From NCBI GenBank assembly GCA_030295235.1, contig AP026172.1, forward strand, positions 496,001-560,000: a stretch of 64,000 nt of DNA, in the 5' to 3' direction. The notes under the pieces are model-generated. The model made no database searches, was not told where the DNA came from, and saw only the letters and a list, made by a program, of their open reading frames with translations. The DNA is from Fistulifera solaris. Its lineage: Eukaryota; Bacillariophyta; Bacillariophyceae; Naviculales; Stauroneidaceae. The position numbers and the translations under genes were made by a program. This document shows, piece by piece, positions 44,404 to 55,491 of this stretch. Numbering within the stretch: position 1 is the stretch's first letter; each line of letters begins with the position of its first letter.

Positions 44404-45319
44404 ATGAGTTTCATCGACGCTTATTGTCGACGTCTTCGCATTGACGAACGTCCGATCGAACCGACAATCGAAACCTTGCAATTGTTGACGGAACGTCACT
44501 TGCAATACATTCCTTTGAAAATATATCCATGCACTTGGCGGACGAAAAGGCACCGGTCGTTCTTGAGCGGGAAAAATTGCTTCACAAAATTCTAATACAA
44601 CAAAGGGGTGGTTGTTGTTTGGAATTGAATGGAGCCTATGGAATTCTTTTACAAGAACTTGGATATCGTGTCCAATTCGTATCTTGCTGGGTGTATGCCG
44701 GAGCCGAAAGAGGCCACGCATCGAAAAAAGCCAAGTTCCGAGTGCAACAAACCCATTTCGTATTATTGGTCCAACCTCCGAAGGATACAAAGAAATTCTT
44801 AGTCGACGTAGGACTCGGAGAACCGCCGTGTCATCCGCTACCTTACATTTTGAATCAAAAACTACAACTCCAGACGGTATGCAAAGCCGGATTGCGGAAG
44901 ATCCTCGTGGGAGTTGGAAGGATGGTTCGGGTAGAGAGAGGAAATGTCATATTTTGGAATGGTTCAATAATAACGCTTGGGAACCACGTCTTCAATGGGA
45001 TGCTCATGATGCTGTTTTGGACACAAATCTTTTCGACGCTTCCTCCAGTCTGCTTCGTTATCAATACGTAGTTCCGATTCTGACTCATCCGAAGAGCACA
45101 TTTTCCCGAAAGCTCATCGTGTGCCTCCTTAATCGGGACGAAAAATTGACTTTGAGCGGCTGGACACTAAAACGAACTTCTCCGAGATTCGGGAACTCGA
45201 TCATTACAACAAAAAGCGTGGAATCACAGAATGACTTGAGGAAAATTTTACGACTTTCGGATTTGACCGTGAATCGCTCCAATGAGCATCATGCTGGTAA
45301 AATTTGGGATCACTTGTGA
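44404..45319 (+). CDS. Arylamine N-acetyltransferase
   Basis: NATs transfer acetyl from acetyl-CoA to arylamines and hydrazines via a Cys-His-Asp triad. The gene is split over three frames by two slips, at the T3 run 44514-44516 and the A5 run 44857-44861, each lacking one base. Corrected, it is about 305 aa, close to the family's 270-300. Blocks in order: FIDAYCRRL, HLQYIPFENISMHLADE, QQRGGCCLELNGAYGILLQEL with the catalytic Cys in RGGxC, VQQTHFVLLV with the His, and FLVDVGLGEPPCHPL with the Asp. The C-terminal part has TTPDGMQSRI. The intact triad argues for an active host enzyme and against a decayed one. Confidence 0.88.
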
Positions 45320-46183
45320 AGCTAACATATCTTGAAACTCTAGCCTTGTTTGGAGCCGACAAAAGAGCTTGGAGAGGTGTCATCAAGACAACGTTGAAGT
45401 CTAGCGCCGCGAAATAGGGGAAGAAGCGATCCGGACAAAAAGCCGATCACCGCAATCCGTGCCAACTCCAAATTGATCGAGTAGTGGGATGCCAGCTCTG
45501 GTTTGTTCTTCAAATCAACTTGTATTGCTACTACAGATCATTATAATGTCACGCGAATACGACTGCAAGCGCTAAGCAACAAGCTTAACAAAGGCTTGCA
45601 TTATGACATCGATACATGGGAGAAAGAGGCAAAACAAAACAAGCCATTATGCTCTCTAGCTTTAGTGCCCAATCTTCTTACTGCTTTTTATGTCTTCTGA
45701 GTAAGTCCGTTTACAGTCAACTAGCATTCCAGAACATGAGATTGCTATTCAGAGTCAATCCTGCTTACTGGTACTCAAGAAATTACTAGAACTGTTTCCA
45801 CTCATCTAGCACGTTGGCCAGAAACACGGATCCGATTTCACTCGCTAAATCTAAAATTTGTTGCAAAACGGCATTATCACCGGGCGTGGCACTTGCAATC
45901 CTAATCAAAACACTCGATAACCTAGCATTATCCAAAGTCCCACTGAATCAACCAGGGAAGCCAACCCCGCGTTTTAAAACTCGGTTTCCAAATTAAAGCA
46001 GATGAATGCTCCCTAATGTTGCCAACTTAACGACGCCTACCAGCCTTCTACTTGGATGCAGCATATTTCAATGAAAAAGTCTGTTAATTTCATCTTGATC
46101 AGCGCTGAATCGAAAATAGAAAAGGCGATGATCCTGAGAATTTTTAATACTTCATTAATTAGAAAACATGACGTAACAGTAAC
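45320..46183. other. Intergenic, possible coding relic on the minus strand
   Basis: About 0.9 kb. A 53-codon minus-strand segment at 45786-45947 (FSGTLDNARLSSVLIRIASA...) has coding-like composition and follows a CAG that could be an acceptor. No partner exon is convincing, so I list it as a possible exon or gene fragment only. Confidence 0.3.
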
Positions 46184-46263
46184 GTTGCGATGGCCGAGTG
46201 GTCTAAGGCGCAAGATTAAGGCTCTTGTCTTCATTGGCGGGGGTTCAAATCCCCCTCGCAACA
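46184..46263 (+). tRNA. tRNA-Leu (anticodon AAG)
   Basis: An 80-nt type II cloverleaf without intron. Acceptor stem GTTGCGA pairs with TCGCAAC, discriminator A. The D arm GCCGAGTGGTCTAAGGC, anticodon stem CAAGA/TCTTG and loop TTAAGGC (anticodon AAG), a variable arm, and T arm GGGGGTTCAAATCCCCC are all present. The internal A box and B box (GGTTCAAAT) fit RNA polymerase III transcription. AAG would read CTT and, as inosine, CTC and CTA Leu codons. Confidence 0.95.
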
Positions 46264-46269
46264 ATTTAC

Positions 46270-46276
46270 TTTTTTT
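46270..46276 (+). terminator. Pol III terminator of tRNA-Leu
   Basis: A T7 run begins 7 nt after the tRNA 3' end, the standard RNA polymerase III stop signal. Confidence 0.8.
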
Positions 46277-47358
46277 CGTGTGCTGCGAGGAGTCTCCAAC
46301 ATCCAAAAAGCAGCCTACTCTCATCGTGTCCTGGCGGACCAGCCTCTTGACTCACAACTTGGGACAGGAAACCGTGCGGGTCTACCCAAACAACCGATGC
46401 CTTCCATTGCCCATTGGCTGTGTCTGTCGTCTAAACACATTGTTGAGCCAATAAATCCAAGAGATGACTGTTTGACTGCAACGCCTTCTTTTGGTGACAG
46501 TTGATTGCAATGGGAAAGCGGGTTCCGAAGTCGCTTCGTAGCTGTGATCGACGGATTTCACACATACCTGGTAACACATCAAAGAATAAAATAAAAACTG
46601 AGAGGTTATCGAACTCATGTCCTATCCCTATGACAGAACTTAACCTATCCATCACTAGAGGTGTTGCCTAGATCATTAACACAAAACCGCCATCTGATGT
46701 GCGCGAAAAGGCGTCGAAGGTGAACATGCCATTATTTCGACGAGGGGCGTGCCGAAAACAGTGAGAAACAAATAATGAGAAAAGCTGCGCAAAGGGAGCA
46801 ACAAACAAAGAAGCAAACGGTGTGAATGTGAAACTGATCGCAGTGTGATGTTACACGTTACTCAAGCCTTATGACTCCTCACTACTCTCAAATTTTTCGA
46901 GTGTATACATTCTGTGAGAAATGACCGCATAGGTTTCATACAAATCCTGCAGCATCTCAATAAAGGATTGTAGTCGGAAGTCGGAAGTCTGAAGTCTAAT
47001 CTTGACTTATTGAATTCGGTATCAACGGACCTTCTTTGGTTGAAGATGTATGAAGAGCAAAACCGGTCTCTAAACGAAGTTTTTCAATGGTTACACTCCT
47101 ACCTTAGTGTCGTCTTTGCACATACGCGTACATGCTGATACAGATTGTAGTCGCAACACAATCTGCCATGATTTTCTAATAAGCCAACACGCGGCAGACG
47201 CGAAAGGCGTTTCGACTTTCATGGCATGTGAAATCCGTCAAAGATGCACAGCAGCTGCTTCCAATTTTTCCAATCGAGCTGCATGACAACTATTACAAAT
47301 ACTTGATTTGAAAACGACTTGTCGCCGCTTTTCAGTGAATTATCAATTCAATAAGACG
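46277..47358. other. Long intergenic region
   Basis: About 1.1 kb between the tRNA and the FG-GAP gene. A short imperfect GTCGGAAGT repeat lies near 46974-46993. I find no coding segment or mobile element. Confidence 0.4.
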
Positions 47359-48698
47359 ATGTTTAGCAGTCAGTATCGCTTCGCCATTCTCTTTCTCTTT
47401 CTATGCAAGGTTCACAGCATTCTACATGAATGGGGACCGACCGACAAGCTTCCCGCTTGCGCGACGGAGGAGATCCGAACGATTTCTTTGGGACGGCGGT
47501 GGATGTAGCGGGCAATACACTCGCCGCCAGTGCTATTGGTGACACGGATCGAGGTACCGATGCGGGTGCCGTGTATATCTACACCAAGGGTTCACGCCGC
47601 AAATGGTCGCTGCAACAAAAGTTGGTTCCGGATGATGGAGTGCTAGAGAATTATGTCAACGATGGGTTCGGAACATCGGTGTCGTTGCTTCCTGACTTGC
47701 TGGCGGTGGGTTCTCCGCGACGCGGTGTCACGATTGGCGACAATCTGGGTGCCGTGTACATATTCCGACGATCGAATGGAGTTTGGGTTCAGGAGCAAAT
47801 TATCGTCGGAGCGGAAACGGTTCATAATGATTTGTTTGGGTTTGCTGTTAAATTCATTGACGAATCGACGCTTGTGGTAGGTTCGCCTGTCTTCACGGGT
47901 CTGAACAAGGCAGGATCTATCTATACCTTTGAGGCAGACATCAACGGGCAATTTCAGCAAACGAGTCGAGTGGAAGGATCCGAAGCTAAAGGTAACGATT
48001 ACTTTGGATTTTCCTTGGATTCAGACGAGGGCCGAGTAATTGTAGGCGCCCCTGGTGACGAGGGCAAGGGATCAGCTTATATTTTCGATATAGTTGCTGG
48101 AGCTCTTGTTGAAAATACAAGAGTTGAACCGGAATTTGGATTAGAAGGTGACGAATTCGGTTATTCCGTAGCCATCGGTCCTACAATGGCAGCCGTAGGA
48201 TCTCGCAGTGATGATGACAACTTTATTGGGAACGGCGCTGGTTCCGTCTTTGTGTACGAGCTGGACGAAACGGCGACGTCCTGGGAGTATTTCCAGAAAA
48301 TCACACGCACCAATCCCCTTTCACGCATTACGGGACGGGCGGCAACCGGTTTGCTTGGAGAATCTCTAGCTTTTGACGGAGGATACCTCGTCGTTGGAGC
48401 ACCGGGATGGGATGGCGTTGCTTTTGTCAACGGGGGACGCATTTATGTGTACAAGAAACGCAGCCGAAGCGGAAAGTGGAGAACTGCAGATATAGTTACT
48501 TCCTGCGGTGAAATTCCGGAAGAAGATAACTTTGGAACGACGGTAGCATTAGACATGACGACAGGAACTTTGATCACTGGCTCCATCGAAGGAGGAAGAC
48601 GAACTGAGGATGGTAGTCCTGGAACTGTGATCATCTTTGAACGCAGAGCCGTTGGAATACTACCTTTGCAAAAGGCCCGATGCTGGTTAAATTTGTAG
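47359..48698 (+). CDS. Secreted FG-GAP repeat (integrin-alpha-like propeller) protein
   Basis: Signal peptide MFSSQYRFAILFLFLCKVHS at 47359. With one base added in the C3 run 47452-47454 the frame joins to LRDGGDPNDFFGTAVDVAGN, giving about 446 aa. Repeats of about 55-60 residues carry the FG-GAP pattern: FFGTAVDVAGNTLAASA, GFGTSVSLLPDLLAVGSP, LFGFAVKFIDESTLVVGSP, YFGFSLDSDEGRVIVGAP, EFGYSVAIGPTMAAVGS, LLGESLAFDGGYLVVGAP and FGTTVALDMTTGTLITGS. Seven blades is the usual count of an integrin-type beta propeller. These extracellular or membrane-associated domains bind ligands or Ca2+. No transmembrane segment follows, so it is probably secreted. Confidence 0.85.
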
Positions 48699-49181
48699 CC
48701 TAGAGTTGCTCTTTTGTTTGTGAACACTTTTGTATCCTTTCAAAAAGGATTGGTATGTTATCTTAAGTAAACAAGTCAAACAAACAACTCCTTCGTATTA
48801 TTACGGTCTTACTACTAGTTGATCGGTTTAGAAGCAGCAAATTTTCACTTAAGTCTTTCATGATCATGCTGCTTGTTGATGGTTGAAAAAAGTTAGAGTT
48901 TCCAACTAGAAAGATGTTAGGGTGGCTATAGTTTTTGCGCGCTCCTAAAAGGGTACTGGTTCGTACACGTGCGACTGACGGTCAAGCACCCTAAATAATT
49001 GAAATTGGACGAACCAAAAATGAATGGCTGCCTTCGCGCACGACGCACGACCATCGGCTCGCATCGTCCGACGAGAAAGAGAAAAAAAAAACGGCTCAAC
49101 GTCACACACACACACTCACAAACCTGTCACCAACGCTCGCCCTCTCCATTCCAAAGTATTCCTTCGAATTGTTTGTTCACC
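48699..49181. other. Intergenic upstream of LL-DAP aminotransferase
   Basis: About 0.5 kb; a poly-A tract near 49083-49093 and a CACACA run near 49105 lie just before the gene. No coding signal. Confidence 0.35.
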
Positions 49182-50590
49182 ATGAAGTTCTCGATCGCCT
49201 TTTCTTTTCTCTTTGCTTCTAGCACCGCATTTCATTTGCAAAATCCCTCGACGACGAGCTCGTCGGCCCTTTATGCTGGCGTCGAACGCAACGCCAACTT
49301 TGCCAAGTTGGCCGGTGGATACTTGTTTCCGGAAATCGCGCGCCGACGCACCAGTTATCTCGAAGAAAATCCGGCCATGAAAGATCGGGTTATTTCGTTG
49401 GGTATCGGTGATACCACGCAACCCATTCCTCCTCACATTTTGAATGGATTGGTCGAAGGTGCCAAGCAATTGGGAACCAAGGAAGGATATTCTGGATACG
49501 GAGCCGAACAAGGAATGCAAAAGCTTCGTGCCAAAATTGCTGAAAAACTTTACAACGGTATTATTGCGGCCGACGAAGTCTTTGTGAGTGATGGTGCAAA
49601 GCCCGATATCATGCGATTGCAACAAATGTTTGGACCTAAAGTTGTCAGTGCTGTTCAGGATCCCAGTTATCCTGTTTATGTGGATACTTCGGTCATCATG
49701 GGTCAGACCGGTGAACAAGACACAAACTTGAAGCAATACGAGAACGTGATTTATATGCCTTGCACTCCGGAAAATGGATTCTTCCCGGACTACTCCAGCG
49801 TGCCCCGCGCTGATATTGTGTACTTGTGTTCGCCAAAGTAAGTGCTAAATGGCAAGTCATTATGTCGACGCCACTTCGTTTTCACTCAATACGTCATTTT
49901 ATCTTTCTACAGCAACCCTACAGGAGCTGCAGCCACCAAGGAGCAACTGGAAGGTTTGGTCAAGCTCTGCAAGGAGCGGGGATCGATCTTGGTGTTCGAT
50001 GCGGCCTATGCCCCTTTCATTCGTTCGGAAGGCGTTCCCAAATCCATCTTCGAAATTGAGGGTGCACGTGAAGTTGCTATTGAAGTTAACTCTTTCAGTA
50101 AGTACGCTGGTTTTACGGGTGTTCGTCTGGGATGGACTGTCATCCCTGGTGATTTGAAGTTCAAAGACGGAAGTCTCGTTCGCAACGACTTCAACCGTAT
50201 TATGACGACTACGTTCAACGGAGCTTCCAACATTGTACAAGCGGGAGGTCTGGCTTGCCTGGACGACGAAGGATTGGCCGAAATCGATGCCTTGATTGAC
50301 TATTACCTGAAAAACGCCAATATCCTCAGAGAAACTTTCGAAAAGATCGGTTACGATGTTTATGGTGGAGTTGATGCTCCGTATGTCTTTGTCAAACTTC
50401 CCGCATCAATGGGCGGCAGCTGGGATGCGTTTCAAACAATTCTTGAAAAGACCCAAGTAGTGACAATTCCCGGCGCTGGATTCGGTCCTGGTGGAGAAGG
50501 CTTTTGCGATTGTCTGCGTTCGCTCCTCGTGAAGCTGTAGTAGAAGCTTGCAAACGTCTCGAAGAAGCGCTTGCCCCTGTGAGCGCATAA
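49182..50590 (+). CDS. DapL: LL-diaminopimelate aminotransferase, plastid-targeted
   Basis: Converts tetrahydrodipicolinate and glutamate to LL-diaminopimelate in plastid lysine synthesis (plant/cyanobacterial route). Exons 49182-49837 and 49913-50590; the 75-nt intron splits the Asn codon of CSPNNPTG. The leader MKFSIAFSFLFASSTAFHL is a signal peptide with Phe at the cleavage point (STA/FHL), then a Ser/Thr-rich transit part: the bipartite heterokont plastid signal. The PLP lysine is in NSFSKYAGFTGVRLGW. The gene has one slip at the T4 run 50502-50505; with one more T the C-terminus is GGEGFLRLSAFAPREAVVEA and ends at 50590. About 444 aa. Symbol DapL/AGD2-like. Confidence 0.95.
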
Positions 50591-50803
50591 ACCCAATCGG
50601 TTTAGTAAATAAATGTCACTACAATATCCTTAGAATGACTATATCAGATTTTTCTAGACAATAGACACGTCCTCTGTATTTGTTGTACTAAAGAAGTGAC
50701 GTTTAGATGCCGATATGTATAGAATGAATATTTGTTACACAGATCACCGTCGGCGCAACGTTAGTGAATAAAGATAACGTTTTAAATGCAATATGCCGAG
50801 CAG

Positions 50804-52474
50804 TTAAGAGGATCCTGTTTTTGTGCATTCGAGTCCGGTGGCGCAGTCCCACGTGTTGAGCATGCGGCATGTCACGAAGCTATTCAATTCGTTCGTACAT
50901 GGCTTGCAGGTATTGCACAGTTGAAAGTCCGTGCAAAAGCCATCATTAAAGGTACCACATTCTGCGGATAAATGGGTCTCGACGGCAGTGTTAACGCAGT
51001 TGCGGCATTCAGTTACGTTGTCTTGATTTCCAATTTCCGCTAGACAGGCTTGGTATCCGTTTATTTCAGCGCCGCAGGGGTCCGGATCTCGCGCACAATC
51101 AACTCCAGAACTGCAACCATTTGTTGTCACTAAGCAGCTCACATATGTCTCGGCTTCATCTCGACACCCGTTATTACCATTTCCTCCACAAGCATCACAT
51201 TCTTCGAATCCAACACAGAATGACTCTTGAATGTCGTTACAGAGATTGGAATCTACTCCCAAAGCTGTTTCAAACGAGTCGCGAACACATCCGAGACACA
51301 ATTCTAATCGATCTGCTGATGCAAACGATCCTAAGCACGAATGATACGAAACCATCTCATCATCACAAGGCTCCTTCGGCTTGTCGCAATCAATGCCGGC
51401 GTTGCATTTATTGAAATTAACAGTCATGCAATTCATCCATTCCTCCATCTGATCCATGCAACCTCCACATTCCGTACACTTGCCAAATGCAGTACAGAAA
51501 TCGGAATGAAATGCCGAGCACATCACCTGTTCATCAGCCTTTTGAATCGCATCATTCACACATTTGACGCACGTCGCTGCATTTTCAGTTCCTACGCCGT
51601 CCAAACAACGTCGATATTGGATGATCTGTGTCTCGCATACCGCTTCTGGCTCAACTTCAGGCGCTGTAGCGCAGTTTACTTCACATGTGCCCGTTTCGTT
51701 AAAGAAGCAAACGTTCCACTTTTCGAACTGTTTAGCGCAAGTCCTGCACGACGTCGGACAATTTTCGGAAATAGCGGTACAAAGGTGATAGTTGATACGA
51801 TCGCAGGAAGCTGCAATCTCAGTCGCTTCTTTTGCTTCATAGAAGCATTCCTTGCACGCAGTCTGAGAGCTACCCAAGTCGGCTAAGCAATCATCGAACT
51901 GAAAATGCTCGTCTGCACAGAAGGGATCATCGGTTGGAGAGGTTGGTATCGAAATAACAGGTTCACTATTCGGAGCAGAAGTCGGCGCAACAATGATCGG
52001 AGTGGAACTTCCGCCATCATCATCCATGGCCATCTTGATTAAGACCGAACCGGCAATTAAAACACCAAAAAAGACAAACGCAAAGCCTGTGTAACCATAG
52101 CAGCATCCGAAGACGCCTCCGACAACACTGTAACGGTAATTGCTGCTTGACTTTTGCGGAGTTATGGCAGACTCGGGTCGGAGCAAAGTGTCTCCGCCAT
52201 GTGGATCAACATCATTCGAATAAGAGTTTGACCGTTCTTGGTAATAGGACTTTGCTTCTTCTTCTGGAACATGACTCTCTCGAGATACATCGTAATTATA
52301 GGAAGTGGCATTGGTATAGTTGTTCGTTACGTCTTCCGACGATTCGGATTCATCGGAAGAGGACGCCTCTTCCTGATAGGACTCTTCATCGTCGTCTTCT
52401 CCTTCCTCGTGATCGTAGGCTAGATCGGGGAAAAGTGAAGGTGTCAATGTTGAATCAATCGAAGGCGGTTCCAT
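50804..52474 (-). CDS. Membrane protein with four tandem Cys-rich repeats
   Basis: Single exon, 556 aa. Residues 1-110 are an acidic Ser/Glu/Tyr-rich cytosolic region. A glycine-rich transmembrane segment follows (about 114-148, YSVVGGVFGCCYGYTGFAFV...). The outside part is a Ser/Thr/Pro stalk, then four copies of an approximately 85-aa module, each opening with C-x(8)-C and carrying CxxC (KECF, VKCV, LGCV, RNCV), later Cys pairs and a closing ...C. First Cys of each: FCADEHFQF, VCETQIIQY, PCDDEMVSY, PCGAEINGY. The even spacing suggests disulfide-bonded domains. A type II-like topology (N-terminus inside) is inferred. Function unknown; a cell-surface role is my guess. Confidence 0.75.
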   Translation of the reverse strand: MEPPSIDSTLTPSLFPDLAYDHEEGEDDDEESYQEEASSSDESESSEDVTNNYTNATSYNYDVSRESHVPEEEAKSYYQERSNSYSNDVDPHGGDTLLRPESAITPQKSSSNYRYSVVGGVFGCCYGYTGFAFVFFGVLIAGSVLIKMAMDDDGGSSTPIIVAPTSAPNSEPVISIPTSPTDDPFCADEHFQFDDCLADLGSSQTACKECFYEAKEATEIAASCDRINYHLCTAISENCPTSCRTCAKQFEKWNVCFFNETGTCEVNCATAPEVEPEAVCETQIIQYRRCLDGVGTENAATCVKCVNDAIQKADEQVMCSAFHSDFCTAFGKCTECGGCMDQMEEWMNCMTVNFNKCNAGIDCDKPKEPCDDEMVSYHSCLGSFASADRLELCLGCVRDSFETALGVDSNLCNDIQESFCVGFEECDACGGNGNNGCRDEAETYVSCLVTTNGCSSGVDCARDPDPCGAEINGYQACLAEIGNQDNVTECRNCVNTAVETHLSAECGTFNDGFCTDFQLCNTCKPCTNELNSFVTCRMLNTWDCATGLECTKTGSS

Positions 52475-53145
52475 CTCGTCGTTATCGTATTTGCCTCAGG
52501 AGTGCCTACCAGGAAAAGACAGTCTATTGCACAAGCTGGTTGAGATGGAAATAGATAAAAGTTTGCTGAATGTCTTTTGGGAGCCTACTGGTACCAGGCA
52601 TGGAATAGAAAGGTTTGTAGTTCTTTGCGCTCTCCGTCTCCGCCGAACGATGGCACTCATCGACGAAGGATGACAGTTTGGACCTGCCACTGACAAAAAT
52701 GTTACCTTAACGGTACTGGATTTCTATTTGAAGAACGTTCCCAACCGCCTCGCGGACAAAAAATTAACTGAGCCGAAAAGCAGGTACTTGTATTGGGACA
52801 GTTTTTGGGGTAAAGGCTTCCGCAGAAGTATTAAACCATCACAAACTAAAATTTGACGCATCGAGACGAGACGAGACGAGACGATACGATACCTCGGATC
52901 GACCGACAAAGCAGTGATAAACAGCCACCACATAATATCTTTTATCATTTCAACTCGAGCAAGAACATAACATATCGGCAGCAGCTTAAGCTCATTACTG
53001 CGAAGACCAAGAGACTGGAAACTGCGTGAACGAAGGCTGTTGACGCGAACCCGAAAACTGTAGAGAGACAAGACTGCCTATGAATTCTCTCAATTTCCTT
53101 TTCTTGCTCTTTTTCTTCTCTTACACCTTTATCACAATCATTTAA
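52475..53145. other. Divergent intergenic region with pentanucleotide repeat
   Basis: About 0.7 kb between the Cys-rich gene and the next plus-strand gene. Holds the GAGAC microsatellite at 52862-52891. No coding segment is convincing. Confidence 0.4.
52862..52891. repeat. CGAGA/CGATA pentanucleotide microsatellite
   Basis: Four CGAGA units followed by two CGATA units in the intergenic spacer. Confidence 0.85.
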
Positions 53146-53641
53146 ATGCAAAGCATATCAATATTCTCGCACTATAAGTCTATTTGGGACCCAGCCTACT
53201 GTGCATTTCGAAGACCGCTTTAGTCGATGGCGCTTCCTTCAGCAGCTTCTGGACGAAGAATCCGACGAACATCGCACGAACCTTCTCGTGGGGCAAGTCC
53301 TGCGGGAGTATTTGAATGGTTCCAACGATAGTGACACGGCCGTTCCGGAACATACGGATCAACGAGTATCAGCTGTGCAAGCGGTAATCAATACGGCTCT
53401 CCCCGACGGAAGTATCCCAATATTGCCAAAATGCGAATCGTTGCTATTTGACCTGTTAGAATCGACGCTACCCGATCCACAGGAAGAAGAAGATGCCTAC
53501 AAGAGTAATTGGGATATGATCATGGAACTCCACGGAAGGGAAGCGGTGAAAGGGAATGAACAGGCTGGCGAAATATCGTGGAAGACAAGTTGTTTAGTCG
53601 CACGTGTTTTGCTTTTCTATGATTTCTTGACGAATGATTGA
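53146..53641 (+). CDS. Hypothetical helical protein
   Basis: A plus-strand frame begins at ATG 53146 (MQSISIFSHYKSIWDPAYCA) and joins to FEDRFSRWRFLQQLLDEE if the T3 run 53206-53208 is one base shorter; about 164 aa. The remaining sequence is helical and acidic, with EHRTNLLVGQVLREYL and SNWDMIMELHGREAVKGNEQ. No family recognised. It could be the last exon of a longer gene, but I see no clear upstream partner. Confidence 0.45.
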
Positions 53642-54150
53642 AAAATGTGAAGTTCTACTACTTGTGCAGACCTTCGAGTTGCACTTAGTGGTAGAAAAGC
53701 GAATGTAGTGTTTGCTGCGAACGAAGTAGCTTATGTGATAGAATCGGTAGCATTAAACTGAACTATAGTAATTAGCGATAGAGTTAATGGCCGTGACGTA
53801 AACAACCAAATAGCTAAAACTATGCTTTTACTCGGACTCTAGAGAGAGTCGAATTAAATTCTTGGAGGGTGACTATACACGGAGTACATTGGAGTAAGAC
53901 ATAAGTCACGAGTCACGCGTCACGAGTTGTTCAGAAGGAAGTTCTACCGAGTTCTATGTATAGCAAATCGGTATTCGCAACGGCAATCATCTCCGTTGAA
54001 ACAGGTCGTTGCAAGTGTTACTGCACCGCAAGACCGCAAAATGAGCACAGGATGAAAGCAATTTAACAATAACAATAACAGTCATTAGTATTCATTCGAG
54101 TGCTTATGATAGACGAGAAATAATAGGACACGGCTAATTGTAGCATTAAC
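53642..54150. other. Intergenic, no gene recognised
   Basis: About 0.5 kb. A one-mismatch copy of the recurrent motif (CACGGAGTA) is at 53878-53886, followed by a short TCACGAGTCACGCGTCACGAG repeat near 53903. Confidence 0.35.
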
Positions 54151-55491
54151 ATGAGGCGACAGATGCGCTACCCTATCTGTTGTTGCCTGTTTGTGCTTTT
54201 AGGATCATGGCTCTCAATACCCATAACGGTCATGGCATCGTTCACATCGAAAGCGGCTCCAAATACAAACGCGCCAGCCTTATCATCTTTGAAGAACTCA
54301 ACATCACTTGTCAATGCGACAAAGCACAGCTGTATTAAGATTGTCGAGACCGAAGTTTGGGATGGATCCAAATGGCAGGCGGCGCAATGGATGGATTCTT
54401 CGGGAGAAAATGCCGTCCCTTCGCCAGACGACACACCTTTGCCTACCAAGGCATCCAAGTGGATTTCTGGATGGAAAATCGTTGTCGGAGAAAGCAAGGA
54501 TGGCTGGAAATATACTTGGAAAAGGCCTCATCAGGGAATTCGGGAGAGGATATGGCTGCGGTATTATGAAATCAAAAAGATATCTGCAAAGAATCGCGTG
54601 AAGCGAACGAAACAAGGCAGTAAAGATGCTGAAGCTTCGTCTGACGAAATAGAGCAAACTATGGTCGTAAATCAAGGTCCCTATTTTGAAATGCCTCAGT
54701 GGATGCAGGCAGTAAGGGAGGATTTTAATTTTAAAGGATTTGGGTGGACTTTTTACAAGTCCTTACTACGCCCAACATCAGCTGGCGTTGCGTTTCGTTT
54801 TCCAATCACTTTCAATTTTGATACCTTTGATCGAAATCCGCAGCTGCCGTCTTGCAGTGGATCGGTGGCTGTCTACAATAACCCGTGGTGCATCGGTCTC
54901 TTCTTGACGATGAGTTTTCGACTCGAATTTTTGCAGTGGTTGGCACGTCGCGTGGCGGAGCGAACTGTGGCAGCAGTACTCTGGGTCATCTGGATATTGT
55001 TTGTGAGAAATTTGGGGATGTGTTTTTCGCTTTTAACTTACCCCGTAACTCACGAATGGAAACAATTGGCAGTCGTCCCCGAATACGTGTCAACTTTGTG
55101 GACACGTGGTGGAGTGGAAAAGCCTCAATACAGACGAACGGTAGAAGAACGACTGGGTTGCTCGGCATCTTGGCGCCTAACGCAAGGTCAAGGGTTTGAG
55201 TTTCGAAGGTCCTGCTGGCACTCAGTAGCTCCTACACTGACTAGTTTGTGGGAGGAATCGCTTCTCGGGAGACTCTTTCTAGGCGATATAGAGCCTCCAG
55301 CCTGGCTGCTGCGATACTCAGGGACGCTTGGTATATCCAATGCAGCCCCTACGTCGAACGAACCTTATTTTTCATCGAATGCCATTTTGAGTTTGTCAGG
55401 CTTTTACTTCCAAGCATCGCGGGGCATTGCGAAAGAAAAGCAACCAAGTCGCATCAAAAAAGAAGCTTGTACCTATTTCACGGAGCCGTGA
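54151..55491 (+). CDS. Secreted/membrane protein with DysF-like domain
   Basis: Single exon, 446 aa. N-terminal signal or anchor (MRRQMRYPICCCLFVLLGSW). Residues about 62-137 hold a Trp/Arg pattern like the dysferlin (DysF) N/C pair: EVWDGSKWQAAQWM, then PLPTKASKWISGWKIVVGES, GWKYTWKRP and RERIWLRYYEI. In peroxins and ferlins this module is stabilised by Trp-Arg stacking. The centre has FPITFNFDTFDRNP and a second hydrophobic stretch (ERTVAAVLWVIWILFVRN), possibly transmembrane. The C-terminus is hydrophobic and ends in a basic tail. I call it DysF-like at moderate confidence; no known protein has this exact architecture in my memory. Confidence 0.6.
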   Translation: MRRQMRYPICCCLFVLLGSWLSIPITVMASFTSKAAPNTNAPALSSLKNSTSLVNATKHSCIKIVETEVWDGSKWQAAQWMDSSGENAVPSPDDTPLPTKASKWISGWKIVVGESKDGWKYTWKRPHQGIRERIWLRYYEIKKISAKNRVKRTKQGSKDAEASSDEIEQTMVVNQGPYFEMPQWMQAVREDFNFKGFGWTFYKSLLRPTSAGVAFRFPITFNFDTFDRNPQLPSCSGSVAVYNNPWCIGLFLTMSFRLEFLQWLARRVAERTVAAVLWVIWILFVRNLGMCFSLLTYPVTHEWKQLAVVPEYVSTLWTRGGVEKPQYRRTVEERLGCSASWRLTQGQGFEFRRSCWHSVAPTLTSLWEESLLGRLFLGDIEPPAWLLRYSGTLGISNAAPTSNEPYFSSNAILSLSGFYFQASRGIAKEKQPSRIKKEACTYFTEP

